From NCBI GenBank assembly GCA_046719465.1, contig JBDNCV010000048.1:1-25396 (forward strand): DNA of 25,396 bases. The letters run 5' to 3'. The notes beneath the pieces were generated by a model. The model saw only the letters and a program-made list of their open reading frames with translations, was not told the DNA's origin and made no database searches. Origin of the DNA: JANWYT01 sp046719465 (GTDB lineage: Bacteria > Chloroflexota > Anaerolineae > Aggregatilineales > Phototrophicaceae). The translations under genes and the position numbers were made by a program. Shown here one piece after another: positions 16,046-23,096 of this stretch. Positions within the stretch are counted from its first letter, which is position 1, and every line of letters starts with the position of its first letter.

Positions 16046-16165
16046 GGCGCTCAGCACAGCCTTGAGCGCCCACCCTGCCTATGTAGTGCCCCTCTCTCAC
16101 GGGAGAGGGGCGACGGTGCAAAGCGCCGTCGGGGTGAGGCCGATCCAGCGCTGAGCGCTCGCTCC
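16046..16165. repeat. Multi-hairpin intergenic repeat, copy B
   Basis: Three stems follow each other between the binding-protein and LivF-like genes: ggcgctca/tgagcgcc (16046-16070, perfect 8 bp), gcccctctc/gagaggggc (16088-16111, perfect 9 bp, 6-nt loop), and gacggtgc/gcgccgtc (16112-16130, 8 bp with one G-U pair, 3-nt loop). The tail ggggtgagg (16131-16139) follows, then a further ccagcgctgagcgctc segment that could pair back with the first stem. There is no T-run. The middle stem and tail are shared with the copy at 18378. In the message such stems often protect the upstream binding-protein transcript. Confidence 0.65.
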
Positions 16166-16189
16166 CTTCGATATAAGGACTCAACGCCT

Positions 16190-17038
16190 ATGCAAGCCAC
16201 ACACGAAGCCACGCAGGACAAGCCCAAGATCGCAGGCCGCGCCGCCTTGCACGTCAACAACATCGAAGTGATCTACAACAGCGTGATCCTTGTGCTGCGC
16301 GGCGTGTCGTTCACCGTCGAACCCGGCCAGATCGTCTCCCTGTTGGGGCCGAACGGCGCGGGTAAATCCACCACGCTGAAGGCCATTAGCGGCCTACTGC
16401 GCTCCGAAGTGGGCGAAGTCACGCGCGGCAGCATCATGCTGGGCACGGAGCGCATCGATCATCTGAGCGCTGAAGACATCGTGCGCCGTGGGATCGTCCA
16501 AGTGATCGAAGGCCGCCCGATGTTCCGCCATCTGACTGTTGAGGAGAACCTGCGCCTCGGCAGCTTGACCTACAAAGGCGGCAGCGCCTACAAACAAGAC
16601 ATTGAGCGCGTGTTCCACTACTTCCCGCGCTTGAAGGAGCTGGCCAACCGCACCAGCGGCTACCTCTCCGGCGGTGAGGGGCAGATGATGGTCATTGGAC
16701 GTGCGCTGATGTCCCACCCGCAGATCATGATGCTGGATGAGCCGTCGCTCGGCCTTGCCCCGATGCTCGTCGAGGAGATCTTCAACATCATCAAGGAGAT
16801 CAACGCCAGCGAAGGCGTGAGCGTGCTGCTGGTGGAGCAAAACGCACGGGCGGCGCTGGCCGTGGCCGATTACGGCTATGTGATGGAGAATGGCCGCATC
16901 GTGCTGGACGGCCCGGGTGACCAGCTCCGCGAGAATGAGGACATCAAAGAGTTCTACCTCGGCCTCAACCAGCTTGGCGAGCGCAAGAGCTACAAAGAAG
17001 TCAAGCACTACAAGCGCCGCAAGCGCTGGCTGGGGTAA
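16190..17038 (+). CDS. LivF-type ABC transporter ATPase
   Basis: This 282-residue protein is the second ATPase of the importer. Walker A is G53-P-N-G-A-G-K59-S60, the signature is L159-S-G-G-E-G-Q, and Walker B is M-M-L-D183-E184. The switch position reads L-L-V-E-Q-N, with glutamine in place of histidine, which is normal for LivF. An extra 20-25 residues precede the domain. The C-terminus is basic (Y-K-E-V-K-H-Y-K-R-R-K-R-W-L-G); I recall this tail from LivF-like proteins encoded next to CoA ligases, but that is from memory and not a search. aagga at 16175-16179 lies 10 nt before ATG 16190. It may be made at a lower level than the binding protein because of the hairpins in front of it. Confidence 0.92.
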   Translation: MQATHEATQDKPKIAGRAALHVNNIEVIYNSVILVLRGVSFTVEPGQIVSLLGPNGAGKSTTLKAISGLLRSEVGEVTRGSIMLGTERIDHLSAEDIVRRGIVQVIEGRPMFRHLTVEENLRLGSLTYKGGSAYKQDIERVFHYFPRLKELANRTSGYLSGGEGQMMVIGRALMSHPQIMMLDEPSLGLAPMLVEEIFNIIKEINASEGVSVLLVEQNARAALAVADYGYVMENGRIVLDGPGDQLRENEDIKEFYLGLNQLGERKSYKEVKHYKRRKRWLG

Positions 17039-17056
17039 GCGAGAGACGATACCATT

Positions 17057-17080
17057 GGGCGCAGCAGCGCCCTTCTTGTT
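17057..17080 (+). terminator. Possible intrinsic terminator after the LivF-like gene
   Basis: gggcgc (17057-17062), a 4-nt loop agca, and gcgccc (17067-17072) form a perfect 6-bp GC stem followed at once by ttcttgtt. The T content is only partial, so termination may be incomplete. It would reduce but not abolish expression of the PaaK-like gene, whose own aaaagg box (17095-17100) lies downstream. Confidence 0.45.
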
Positions 17081-17107
17081 GCCTATCACAAGTGAAAAGG
17101 ACAGCCC

Positions 17108-18310
17108 ATGATAGACTTTGACGCCAAAATCCGAGAAGTGGTTGCCCACGCTTATGCGCATGCCCCGTCGATCAAAGCGCAACTCGACAAAGCCGGTGTG
17201 ACCCCCGACGACATCCAAACCGCCGCTGACCTATCGAAGATCCCTGTCCTCAGCAAGGATGCGCTGGTTGAAATTCACGCGCAGAACCCGCCCTTCGGCG
17301 GCTTCCTGACGATTGACCCCGCCGACCTGCCGCGCATCTACATCTCGCCCGGGCCGATCTACGACCCGCAACCGCCCGCCGAAGACCCCACGCTCGCGCT
17401 GGAGCCGTTCAAGGCGGTTGGCTTTGGGCGCGGCGACCGCGTGCTGAACACCTTCATGTATCACCTGACACCGGCAGGTCTGCTGCTGGATGAGGGGCTG
17501 CGCGCGGTGGGCGCAACGGTCATCCCGACCGGCCCGGGCAACACCGACCTGCAAATCATGATGACGATGGCGCTGAAGGTGAACGGCTTCGTCGGCCAGC
17601 CCAGCTACCTCATGCAAATCCTCGACAAGATGGAGAGCATGGGCATCACCCCCGAGGCCAACCCGCTCAAGAAAGCCCTGTTCAGCGCCGAGCCTTACTT
17701 GCCCTCACAGCAGGCGCGCTTCGAGGGGCAGTATGGGATGAAGACGACTTCGGCCTATGGCACGGCTGACCTCGGCTTCATCGGCTACAGCATCAGCGGC
17801 ACGCCGGGCTTCCGCATCATGCCGCTCATGTACCTTCAGATCGTGGATCCGCAGACGGGCCAAGATGTGGAACCCGGGAACACCGGCGAGATCGTCGCCA
17901 CGACCTTCAACAAGGCCTACCCGCTCATCCGCTTTGGCACGGGTGACCTCGGCGCGCTTGCGCCGGATCTAGTCAACGGGCAGCAGCACCTGCTTGGCCT
18001 GTTCGGGCGCAGCGGCGAAGCGATCAAGGTGCGCGGGATGTTCCTGCACCCCAATCAGCTGCGCGCGGCGACGATGGCCTTCCCTGCCATCAGCGCCATT
18101 CAAGCGGTCATCACCCGCTCCAGCGATCACAAGGATGTCGTCACCGTGCGCGTCGAACTCAGCGATGAGTCGCAGGCGGCGGAAGTTGCCGAGAAGCTCA
18201 AGGCGCTGGCGCAGCAGGCCATCCGCCTGCGCATCGATGAAGTGGTCGTTGTCCCCAAAGGCACTATCGGCAGCGAGCGCACCGTCAAAGACGAGCGCAG
18301 CTTGGCCTAG
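17108..18310 (+). CDS. PaaK-like adenylate-forming protein with degenerate ATP loop
   Basis: This 400-residue protein resembles phenylacetate-CoA ligase (PaaK, usually about 430-440 residues). Shared features are S-A-E-P-Y-L-P (193-199, PaaK GAEPW-like), A-Y-G-T-A-D-L-G (216-223), R-F-G-T-G-D-L-G (275-282) and G-R-S-G-E-A-I-K-V-R-G-M-F-L-H-P (300-315). Where PaaK has S-S-G-T-T-G-x-P for ATP phosphates, this protein reads Y-I-S80-P-G-P-I-Y-D-P. Near the C-terminus, where PaaK-type enzymes have a lysine in G-K-x-x-R, it reads G388-S-E-R. It may be a ligase with altered chemistry, a non-catalytic partner of the upstream synthetase, or a decayed gene whose frame is still intact. The frame is clean and the codon use matches the neighbours, which favours a retained function. 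aaaagg lies 7 nt before ATG 17108. Confidence 0.8.
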   Translation: MIDFDAKIREVVAHAYAHAPSIKAQLDKAGVTPDDIQTAADLSKIPVLSKDALVEIHAQNPPFGGFLTIDPADLPRIYISPGPIYDPQPPAEDPTLALEPFKAVGFGRGDRVLNTFMYHLTPAGLLLDEGLRAVGATVIPTGPGNTDLQIMMTMALKVNGFVGQPSYLMQILDKMESMGITPEANPLKKALFSAEPYLPSQQARFEGQYGMKTTSAYGTADLGFIGYSISGTPGFRIMPLMYLQIVDPQTGQDVEPGNTGEIVATTFNKAYPLIRFGTGDLGALAPDLVNGQQHLLGLFGRSGEAIKVRGMFLHPNQLRAATMAFPAISAIQAVITRSSDHKDVVTVRVELSDESQAAEVAEKLKALAQQAIRLRIDEVVVVPKGTIGSERTVKDERSLA

Positions 18311-18377
18311 CAAAACGCTTTGGCCTAATCCCTCGTTTGCAACAACCACCCCAGAACAACAGATGAGCACAGAACAA

Positions 18378-18416
18378 AAATCCCCTCTCGCATGGAGAGG
18401 GGATTTAGGGGTGAGG
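18378..18416. terminator. Bidirectional terminator made from the palindromic repeat, copy C
   Basis: aaatcccctctc (18378-18389) and gagaggggattt (18395-18406) form a perfect 12-bp stem with a 5-nt loop between two converging genes. The + strand reads ...gagaggggattt and the - strand ends in ...ttttt after the GC part, because acaaaaa precedes the stem. It is therefore shaped like an intrinsic terminator in both directions, better on the - strand. The tail ggggtgagg (18408-18416) ties it to the repeats at 158-267 and 16088-16139. Confidence 0.7.
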
Positions 18417-18420
18417 TCGA

Positions 18421-20760
18421 TTACTCAATCGGCTCAATCGTGAGCGTGAACGTGCCGCTGAAGGCGTCCTCCGCCGTGAGGATCTCCAACACGAGGTCGA
18501 AATCAGGCGGCAGTTCGAGTTCTTCCCAGCCCGGGTCGGCCGGGCTAGTGCCATCTGCTAACACGTCGCCCTCGGGCGAGAGGATGTTGACAAACGCGCC
18601 AATCTCCGAGGTGATCACGATGTTGACCACGCCGCCTGCGCCCGTGTTGAAGTCGACATAGACGCGCTCGCCGGCGTTGATGCTCAGCTCGACCGTCTCA
18701 CCGATGCTGATGCTGCCGCCGTCGACGGCTTCAAACACCGGCTGCTGGCTGGCGATCAGCTCGTCGAGATAAGCAATCGCCGCCTCAAGCACGATGTCGT
18801 CGGTGGTGGCCATGTTCTCCTCCGTCACAGGGACGACCACCGTCGGCTGGATGCCCGTCCCCTCCACGTAGATGTCGCCGTCGGGGTCAATTGGGCGCGT
18901 CCCGGGGATGCGGAAGGTGATCCCAGCGGGCATCGGGATTTCCTCCACGCCGCCGCCGATGCTGTTCGTGCCATATTGGCCGACGACGGCAGCGCGTTCG
19001 TTGCGCGTCAGGGCATAGGCGAAGAACTCACAGGCGCTGGCGCAGCCCGGCCCCACCAGCACCACCACCGGCCCACGGTAGCGCCGCGCTTCGTTAAACT
19101 CTGGCTGGATGCGCTCAGGGAAGCGCGGGTCGAAGTAGAACTCGCCCAAGAATTCGTTGTAGCTGGCGTTATAGCCCAGCACGATCTCCTCGTCATAGAG
19201 GTACGAGGCGATGCGGTTGCCGATGAACGAGAACCCGCCGCCGTTGGTGCGCAGGTCGATGATGATGCCCGGCGTCCCTTGGAAGTTCACCGCGTCGAGG
19301 AAGTACTCCCAGACTTTGATCATCAACATCTCGTTGCCGTAGAAATCGTTGACCGACACGTAGCCGTAGCCGCTGGGCAAGAACTGGAACTCCAGCGGGC
19401 TTTTGACCGTGGCCACCGCCTGCCCATAGACGAACTGCCGCGAGAAGCTCAGGCTGGCGCGCTCGTTAACGGTCGTCATCGTCACGGTTCGTTCCGCTTC
19501 GCCCGGGTTGACAAACGTCACCTCCACGTCCACCCCCAGCGGGAAGCGCGTCACAAAGCGCACTTGGTCGAGGCGCTCAATGGCCGGGTTGCTGTAGGGG
19601 GCGTTCACGCTGTCCACGGCGGCGATAGCTTCCTCGATAGGTTGGCCGTTGATCGCGGTCACCTCCGCGCCAAACACGATCCCAGCGTTATCAGCCGGGC
19701 TGCCGGGCTGCACAAAGTTCACCAAGATGCGCCCGTCGGTCAGCTCACGCACGGCAAAGCCCAGCCCGCCCGCGATGCGCTGCTGCTCCAGCGCATTGGA
19801 GGTGGCTGACACCGCCGAGACGTGCCCATCAGGGATCGCCTTAGCCAGCTCATCAATCGCAATCTCATAGGCCTGCACATCGCCGTTGTTGTCAGCTTCC
19901 ACAAAGCGCGGGCGGAACCGCTCGCTCAGCGCGTCCCAGTCCGTCCCGTTGAACTCGGTGAAGGCGTAGCGCTGCCGTCCCCACTCAATCAGCGCGTCGA
20001 ACGCCTCGGTGAAGCTCAGCGCGCTGAAATCCGGCGGGATGGCTTCCTTTGGCTCGATCAAGTCCACAATGACGCTGCTAGAACGATCCAGCGTGAACGG
20101 CTGTGAATCGAGGTTGAGGATGCTCCAACCGGCGGGGATGCGCATCTGCGGGTCATCCGCGGTGAAGAGCAGGCCATCCTCGCCGAAGCCGCTGGCAATC
20201 GTCTGTTGGTCGTCCGGCGCGAAGATGACCAGCTTGCCGCCGGTGATCTCACCGAGCTTGCGCGGATCTTCCTCCACGGTGACAGAGCTGTACGCGCCCG
20301 ACCAGCCGTAAGCGTCGCGGATGTCGAGGATAGCATCCCCGTAGCGGTTGTCCCAGTGCGCCACTTGATAGACCTGCACGCCCAGATCCTCGCGGTCATC
20401 AAAGTTGAGGTCGAGCAGCGTGCCCTGCGGCGCAATCGGCAGCAGCAGCTCATACTCCACATCGCCCTCGGCGTAGAAGTCGTTGAGCAAGCGCGCGAAC
20501 ACCTGCGACGCGGCGGGCAGTTCCGCCAAAATCTCGCGGCTCACAAAGTTGACCTGATCTTCAAGGATGATGACAGGATCCACCGTGTAGATTTTGATGT
20601 TTGGGTTGCGCAGCGGCAAAATGCCCGTGATGCGCTGCACGCCGCCCTCGTCGTTGACAATCACCGCCATCGGGATGTCGCGGTCTTCATCGACTGCCCA
20701 CACGGTCGGCAGCAGCACCAGCAGCAGCGCCGCCAGCAGCACCCAACGTTTATGTGTCAT
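18421..20760 (-). CDS. Secreted S41 (C-terminal-processing-type) peptidase with extra C-terminal domain
   Basis: This 779-residue protein has a Sec signal ending V-W-A22 (cleavage before VDED). Residues 30-240 are a domain of unknown function shared with the paralogue at 23097. A helical S41 N-terminal part follows (F-T-E-F-N-G-T-D-W-D-A-L near 267), then D-G-H313, a PDZ-like domain about 333-385, and the S41 core with P-G-I-I-I-D-L-R-T-N-G-G-G near 497-509. The presumed nucleophile S575 lies in G-C-A-S-A-C-E578, between two cysteines. No F-G-K-G lysine of the CtpA type is seen where expected (the sequence reads Y-G-T-N-S-I-G-G-G), so it resembles the tricorn/IRBP-like branch. Residues about 680-779 form a beta-rich domain resembling pre-peptidase C-terminal domains. 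It likely acts outside the membrane. ATG 20760 has ggggg upstream. The target is unknown. Confidence 0.88.
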   Translation of the reverse strand: MTHKRWVLLAALLLVLLPTVWAVDEDRDIPMAVIVNDEGGVQRITGILPLRNPNIKIYTVDPVIILEDQVNFVSREILAELPAASQVFARLLNDFYAEGDVEYELLLPIAPQGTLLDLNFDDREDLGVQVYQVAHWDNRYGDAILDIRDAYGWSGAYSSVTVEEDPRKLGEITGGKLVIFAPDDQQTIASGFGEDGLLFTADDPQMRIPAGWSILNLDSQPFTLDRSSSVIVDLIEPKEAIPPDFSALSFTEAFDALIEWGRQRYAFTEFNGTDWDALSERFRPRFVEADNNGDVQAYEIAIDELAKAIPDGHVSAVSATSNALEQQRIAGGLGFAVRELTDGRILVNFVQPGSPADNAGIVFGAEVTAINGQPIEEAIAAVDSVNAPYSNPAIERLDQVRFVTRFPLGVDVEVTFVNPGEAERTVTMTTVNERASLSFSRQFVYGQAVATVKSPLEFQFLPSGYGYVSVNDFYGNEMLMIKVWEYFLDAVNFQGTPGIIIDLRTNGGGFSFIGNRIASYLYDEEIVLGYNASYNEFLGEFYFDPRFPERIQPEFNEARRYRGPVVVLVGPGCASACEFFAYALTRNERAAVVGQYGTNSIGGGVEEIPMPAGITFRIPGTRPIDPDGDIYVEGTGIQPTVVVPVTEENMATTDDIVLEAAIAYLDELIASQQPVFEAVDGGSISIGETVELSINAGERVYVDFNTGAGGVVNIVITSEIGAFVNILSPEGDVLADGTSPADPGWEELELPPDFDLVLEILTAEDAFSGTFTLTIEPIE

Positions 20761-20792
20761 AAAGCCCCCAAGTGTTAGTTAAGCTTGTCTTT

Positions 20793-20820
20793 AGTGTACT
20801 GCGAATTGCAAGGGCGGCAA
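20793..20820 (-). promoter_or_regulatory. Candidate promoter for the first S41 peptidase gene
   Basis: On the - strand TTGCCG (20820-20815) and TACACT (20798-20793) are 16 bp apart in the 75-bp gap between the glycosyltransferase stop and the peptidase start. This is a modest housekeeping-type match. No terminator is visible after the glycosyltransferase gene, so the peptidase could also be transcribed by read-through. Confidence 0.3.
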
Positions 20821-20835
20821 CCTTCGCACTGCCGC

Positions 20836-22944
20836 TCAACGCACTGTCCACGCTCGCAGCAGCAGGCTGTCCTGCCCATCTGGCAGCAGCAGGCGCTCGC
20901 CTGTCTGCCAGTTGTACAGCCCCACGCGCAGCTCATACTGCCCCGCAGGCAGCGGCGGCAGATAAACAACGCGCGTCTCGGCGGCGGCCATGCCTGCTTG
21001 CCACTGCGCCAGCGGCGTCTCCACGGGCAGGCCGTCATGCTGGCCCCACAGCGGGCTGCCCGCCTCAGGGTTCCACGGCCCGAGGACGTGCACGAACACG
21101 TTGATCGGCGCGTCGAGCGGCGCAGCCGCCCCCCACAGCAGGCGCAAACGCAGCGCACGCCACGGCTGATAGAGGTCGTCCACGGCGGCGCTGTGCAGGC
21201 GCAGCACGCCAAAATCAGCCAGCGGCACGCCCAGCGAATGCGGCGGCTGAGCGTGCGTCACCCGCAGCGGATAGCGCTGCTGCCCCACCCTCAGCCAGTA
21301 GTCACCGTTGGGATAAATAGGATAAATCGGGAACGAGACGACCTCCCAGCGCGCAGGGGTGGCCTGCTGAAGCGTCAGATCGCCCACATGGAGCGAGGCC
21401 GTCACCCCAGCAGGCACGCCGACCCGCACCGCCTCGTGCGGGCGCAGCGCCTTCACAGCGGGCGGCAGCGCCTCCGCAAGGTCGGGGTACGAGAGCGGAT
21501 CGCGGCGTGTGAGCAGGGCATAGCCGTTGTGCTCCACCGCCACTTCAGCCTCAACGCGGTAAGCGCGCCGCAGGAAGGCCTCACGCGCGCCGTCACGGTC
21601 GCCCAGCGAGCGCTCCACGAACACCACCCACGCGCGGTCAACGTCTGCCGTCAGGCGCTCCATGATCGGCTCCCAGTCGTCGCCCGCGGGCACGCCATGC
21701 AGCCGATAGGGCGTAGGCGTGGGGTAGTACCGCTTGCGCAGCGGGTACAGCACCAGCGGGTAGCGCTCGCCGCTGATAAAGAAGATCGTGTCGCCCGCTT
21801 CGGCCAAGCGATCCACCGCCGCGATCAGCGTGGCATAGTCGTCTTGCAGGCGGCGGCTGTCCCAATCGCGCCAGACAGCCAACAACCCGAACACGCCCAA
21901 CGCCGCCCCCGCCACCATCAGCAGCGCCCGTGCCCGATGCACATGCACCAGTGCATACCCACACACCACCACCCCCACCAAACCACTCGGGGCCATGAGC
22001 GCGTAGTAGCGATCCGTCAGCGGCAGCACGAGCGCCCAGTTCACTCCCCAGTAGAACAGCGGCGGCACGATCACCAACAGCAGCGCCAACAGCGCGCCCC
22101 GCCGCCGCTGCCACAGCCCCACCGTCCCGCCAACCACCACCAGCGCCGCCAGCAGCAGCGCGGGCAGCTCGTACTGCTCGATGTGGGCCGACGTGCCGTT
22201 CACCAGCGCCGCCCACCAAAGCTGCAGCGGATAGAGGAGGTCAGCATCGGTCGCGCGCGGGGTGCGCGTTGCCAGCGTCAGGGCATAGATCAGCCATGCG
22301 CCCACCGGCAGCGCTGCCGCGCTCATCGCCAGCAGCCACGCCCGCCAGAAGCGCCACGCCCGCTGCGTCAGCAGGGCGTGCAGCCCCACCGCCACCACCG
22401 CGAACCCCGCCAGATACTGCGTGAGTGGCGCGCAGGCTGCTGCCACGGCCAGCGCCACCCCCCAGCGCCGCGTAGGCCGCTCCAGCAGACGCACGTAGGC
22501 GTAGACCACCGCCACTGCCCACATCGCGCCGAGGGCGTACATGCGCGCCTCTTGCGACCAGTCAATGCCGATCAGCGAGAGCGCCGTCACCATGCCTGCG
22601 GCCAGCGCCGTGTGGCGGCTGCGCGTCAGGCGGCGTGCCAGCGCCACACACAACGCCACCGTTGCCACCCCCGCCAGCACCGAGAGATAGCGCGCCGCCA
22701 GCTCGCTGATGCCCACCAGCCGGATCCACCCGTGCATCAGCCATTGATACAGCGGCGGGTGCGCGTCAAACGCAATCGTCCGTGTGATGTCTGGCAGGCT
22801 CTGCTCTGCCAGCAGGATCGACCACGCCTCATCCCACCAAATGGCTTGCGCCGCCAGTTTGCTGAGGCGCAGCGCAAAAGCCAACGCGAGGATCGCCAGC
22901 AGCGGCCCCCACCAGCGCCACAGGCGGCGCGTCGATATGGTCAT
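20836..22944 (-). CDS. GT39 / ArnT-like membrane glycosyltransferase
   Basis: This 702-residue protein has about ten transmembrane helices in the first 370 residues, then a soluble C-terminal region of about 330 residues that probably faces outward. The first extracellular loop has W-W-D38-E39-A-W and D60-A-H-P-P-L-Y, the acidic motif and H-P-P-L-Y signature of the PMT/ArnT (GT39, GT-C) superfamily, which moves a sugar from a polyprenyl-phosphate donor to a lipid or protein acceptor. A D-R-Y-Y motif lies near 310-315. The C-terminal part has beta-rich sequence (A-G-Q-Y-E-L-R-V-G-L-Y near 665) like domains in other long GT39-type proteins. The start at 22944 has no strong ribosome-binding sequence. 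It lies between two S41 peptidases, all on the - strand. The acceptor is not deducible; secreted proteins are a natural guess. Confidence 0.85.
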   Translation of the reverse strand: MTISTRRLWRWWGPLLAILALAFALRLSKLAAQAIWWDEAWSILLAEQSLPDITRTIAFDAHPPLYQWLMHGWIRLVGISELAARYLSVLAGVATVALCVALARRLTRSRHTALAAGMVTALSLIGIDWSQEARMYALGAMWAVAVVYAYVRLLERPTRRWGVALAVAAACAPLTQYLAGFAVVAVGLHALLTQRAWRFWRAWLLAMSAAALPVGAWLIYALTLATRTPRATDADLLYPLQLWWAALVNGTSAHIEQYELPALLLAALVVVGGTVGLWQRRRGALLALLLVIVPPLFYWGVNWALVLPLTDRYYALMAPSGLVGVVVCGYALVHVHRARALLMVAGAALGVFGLLAVWRDWDSRRLQDDYATLIAAVDRLAEAGDTIFFISGERYPLVLYPLRKRYYPTPTPYRLHGVPAGDDWEPIMERLTADVDRAWVVFVERSLGDRDGAREAFLRRAYRVEAEVAVEHNGYALLTRRDPLSYPDLAEALPPAVKALRPHEAVRVGVPAGVTASLHVGDLTLQQATPARWEVVSFPIYPIYPNGDYWLRVGQQRYPLRVTHAQPPHSLGVPLADFGVLRLHSAAVDDLYQPWRALRLRLLWGAAAPLDAPINVFVHVLGPWNPEAGSPLWGQHDGLPVETPLAQWQAGMAAAETRVVYLPPLPAGQYELRVGLYNWQTGERLLLPDGQDSLLLRAWTVR

Positions 22945-22960
22945 GTGGGCAGCACTTTCT

Positions 22961-22994
22961 CAAAACCAAAATGCGCACCCCCAAAGGATGCGCA
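22961..22994 (-). terminator. Intrinsic terminator after the second S41 peptidase gene
   Basis: Read on the - strand, TGCGCATCC (22994-22986) pairs with GGGTGCGCA (22980-22972), a 9-bp stem with one G-U pair and a 5-nt loop. It is followed by TTTTGGTTTTG (22971-22961). The stem lies about 100 bp after the stop at 23097 and just before the glycosyltransferase start, so the two genes are probably separate transcripts or only partly linked. Confidence 0.7.
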
Positions 22995-23096
22995 CTCATC
23001 TTAGCAGGTGACGCTGCACACAAGAACCGTATTTTTCAGAGACCTGTCTCGCCCGCTGCGCTAACTGCCCCAGTCAGTTTGCCGTTTGTGCCACGC

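Noticed and set aside
20785..23004. 739-codon open frame on the + strand across the glycosyltransferase
   Set aside because: The product is an implausible Arg/Gln/His/Pro-rich string, the shadow of a GC-rich membrane protein on the other strand.
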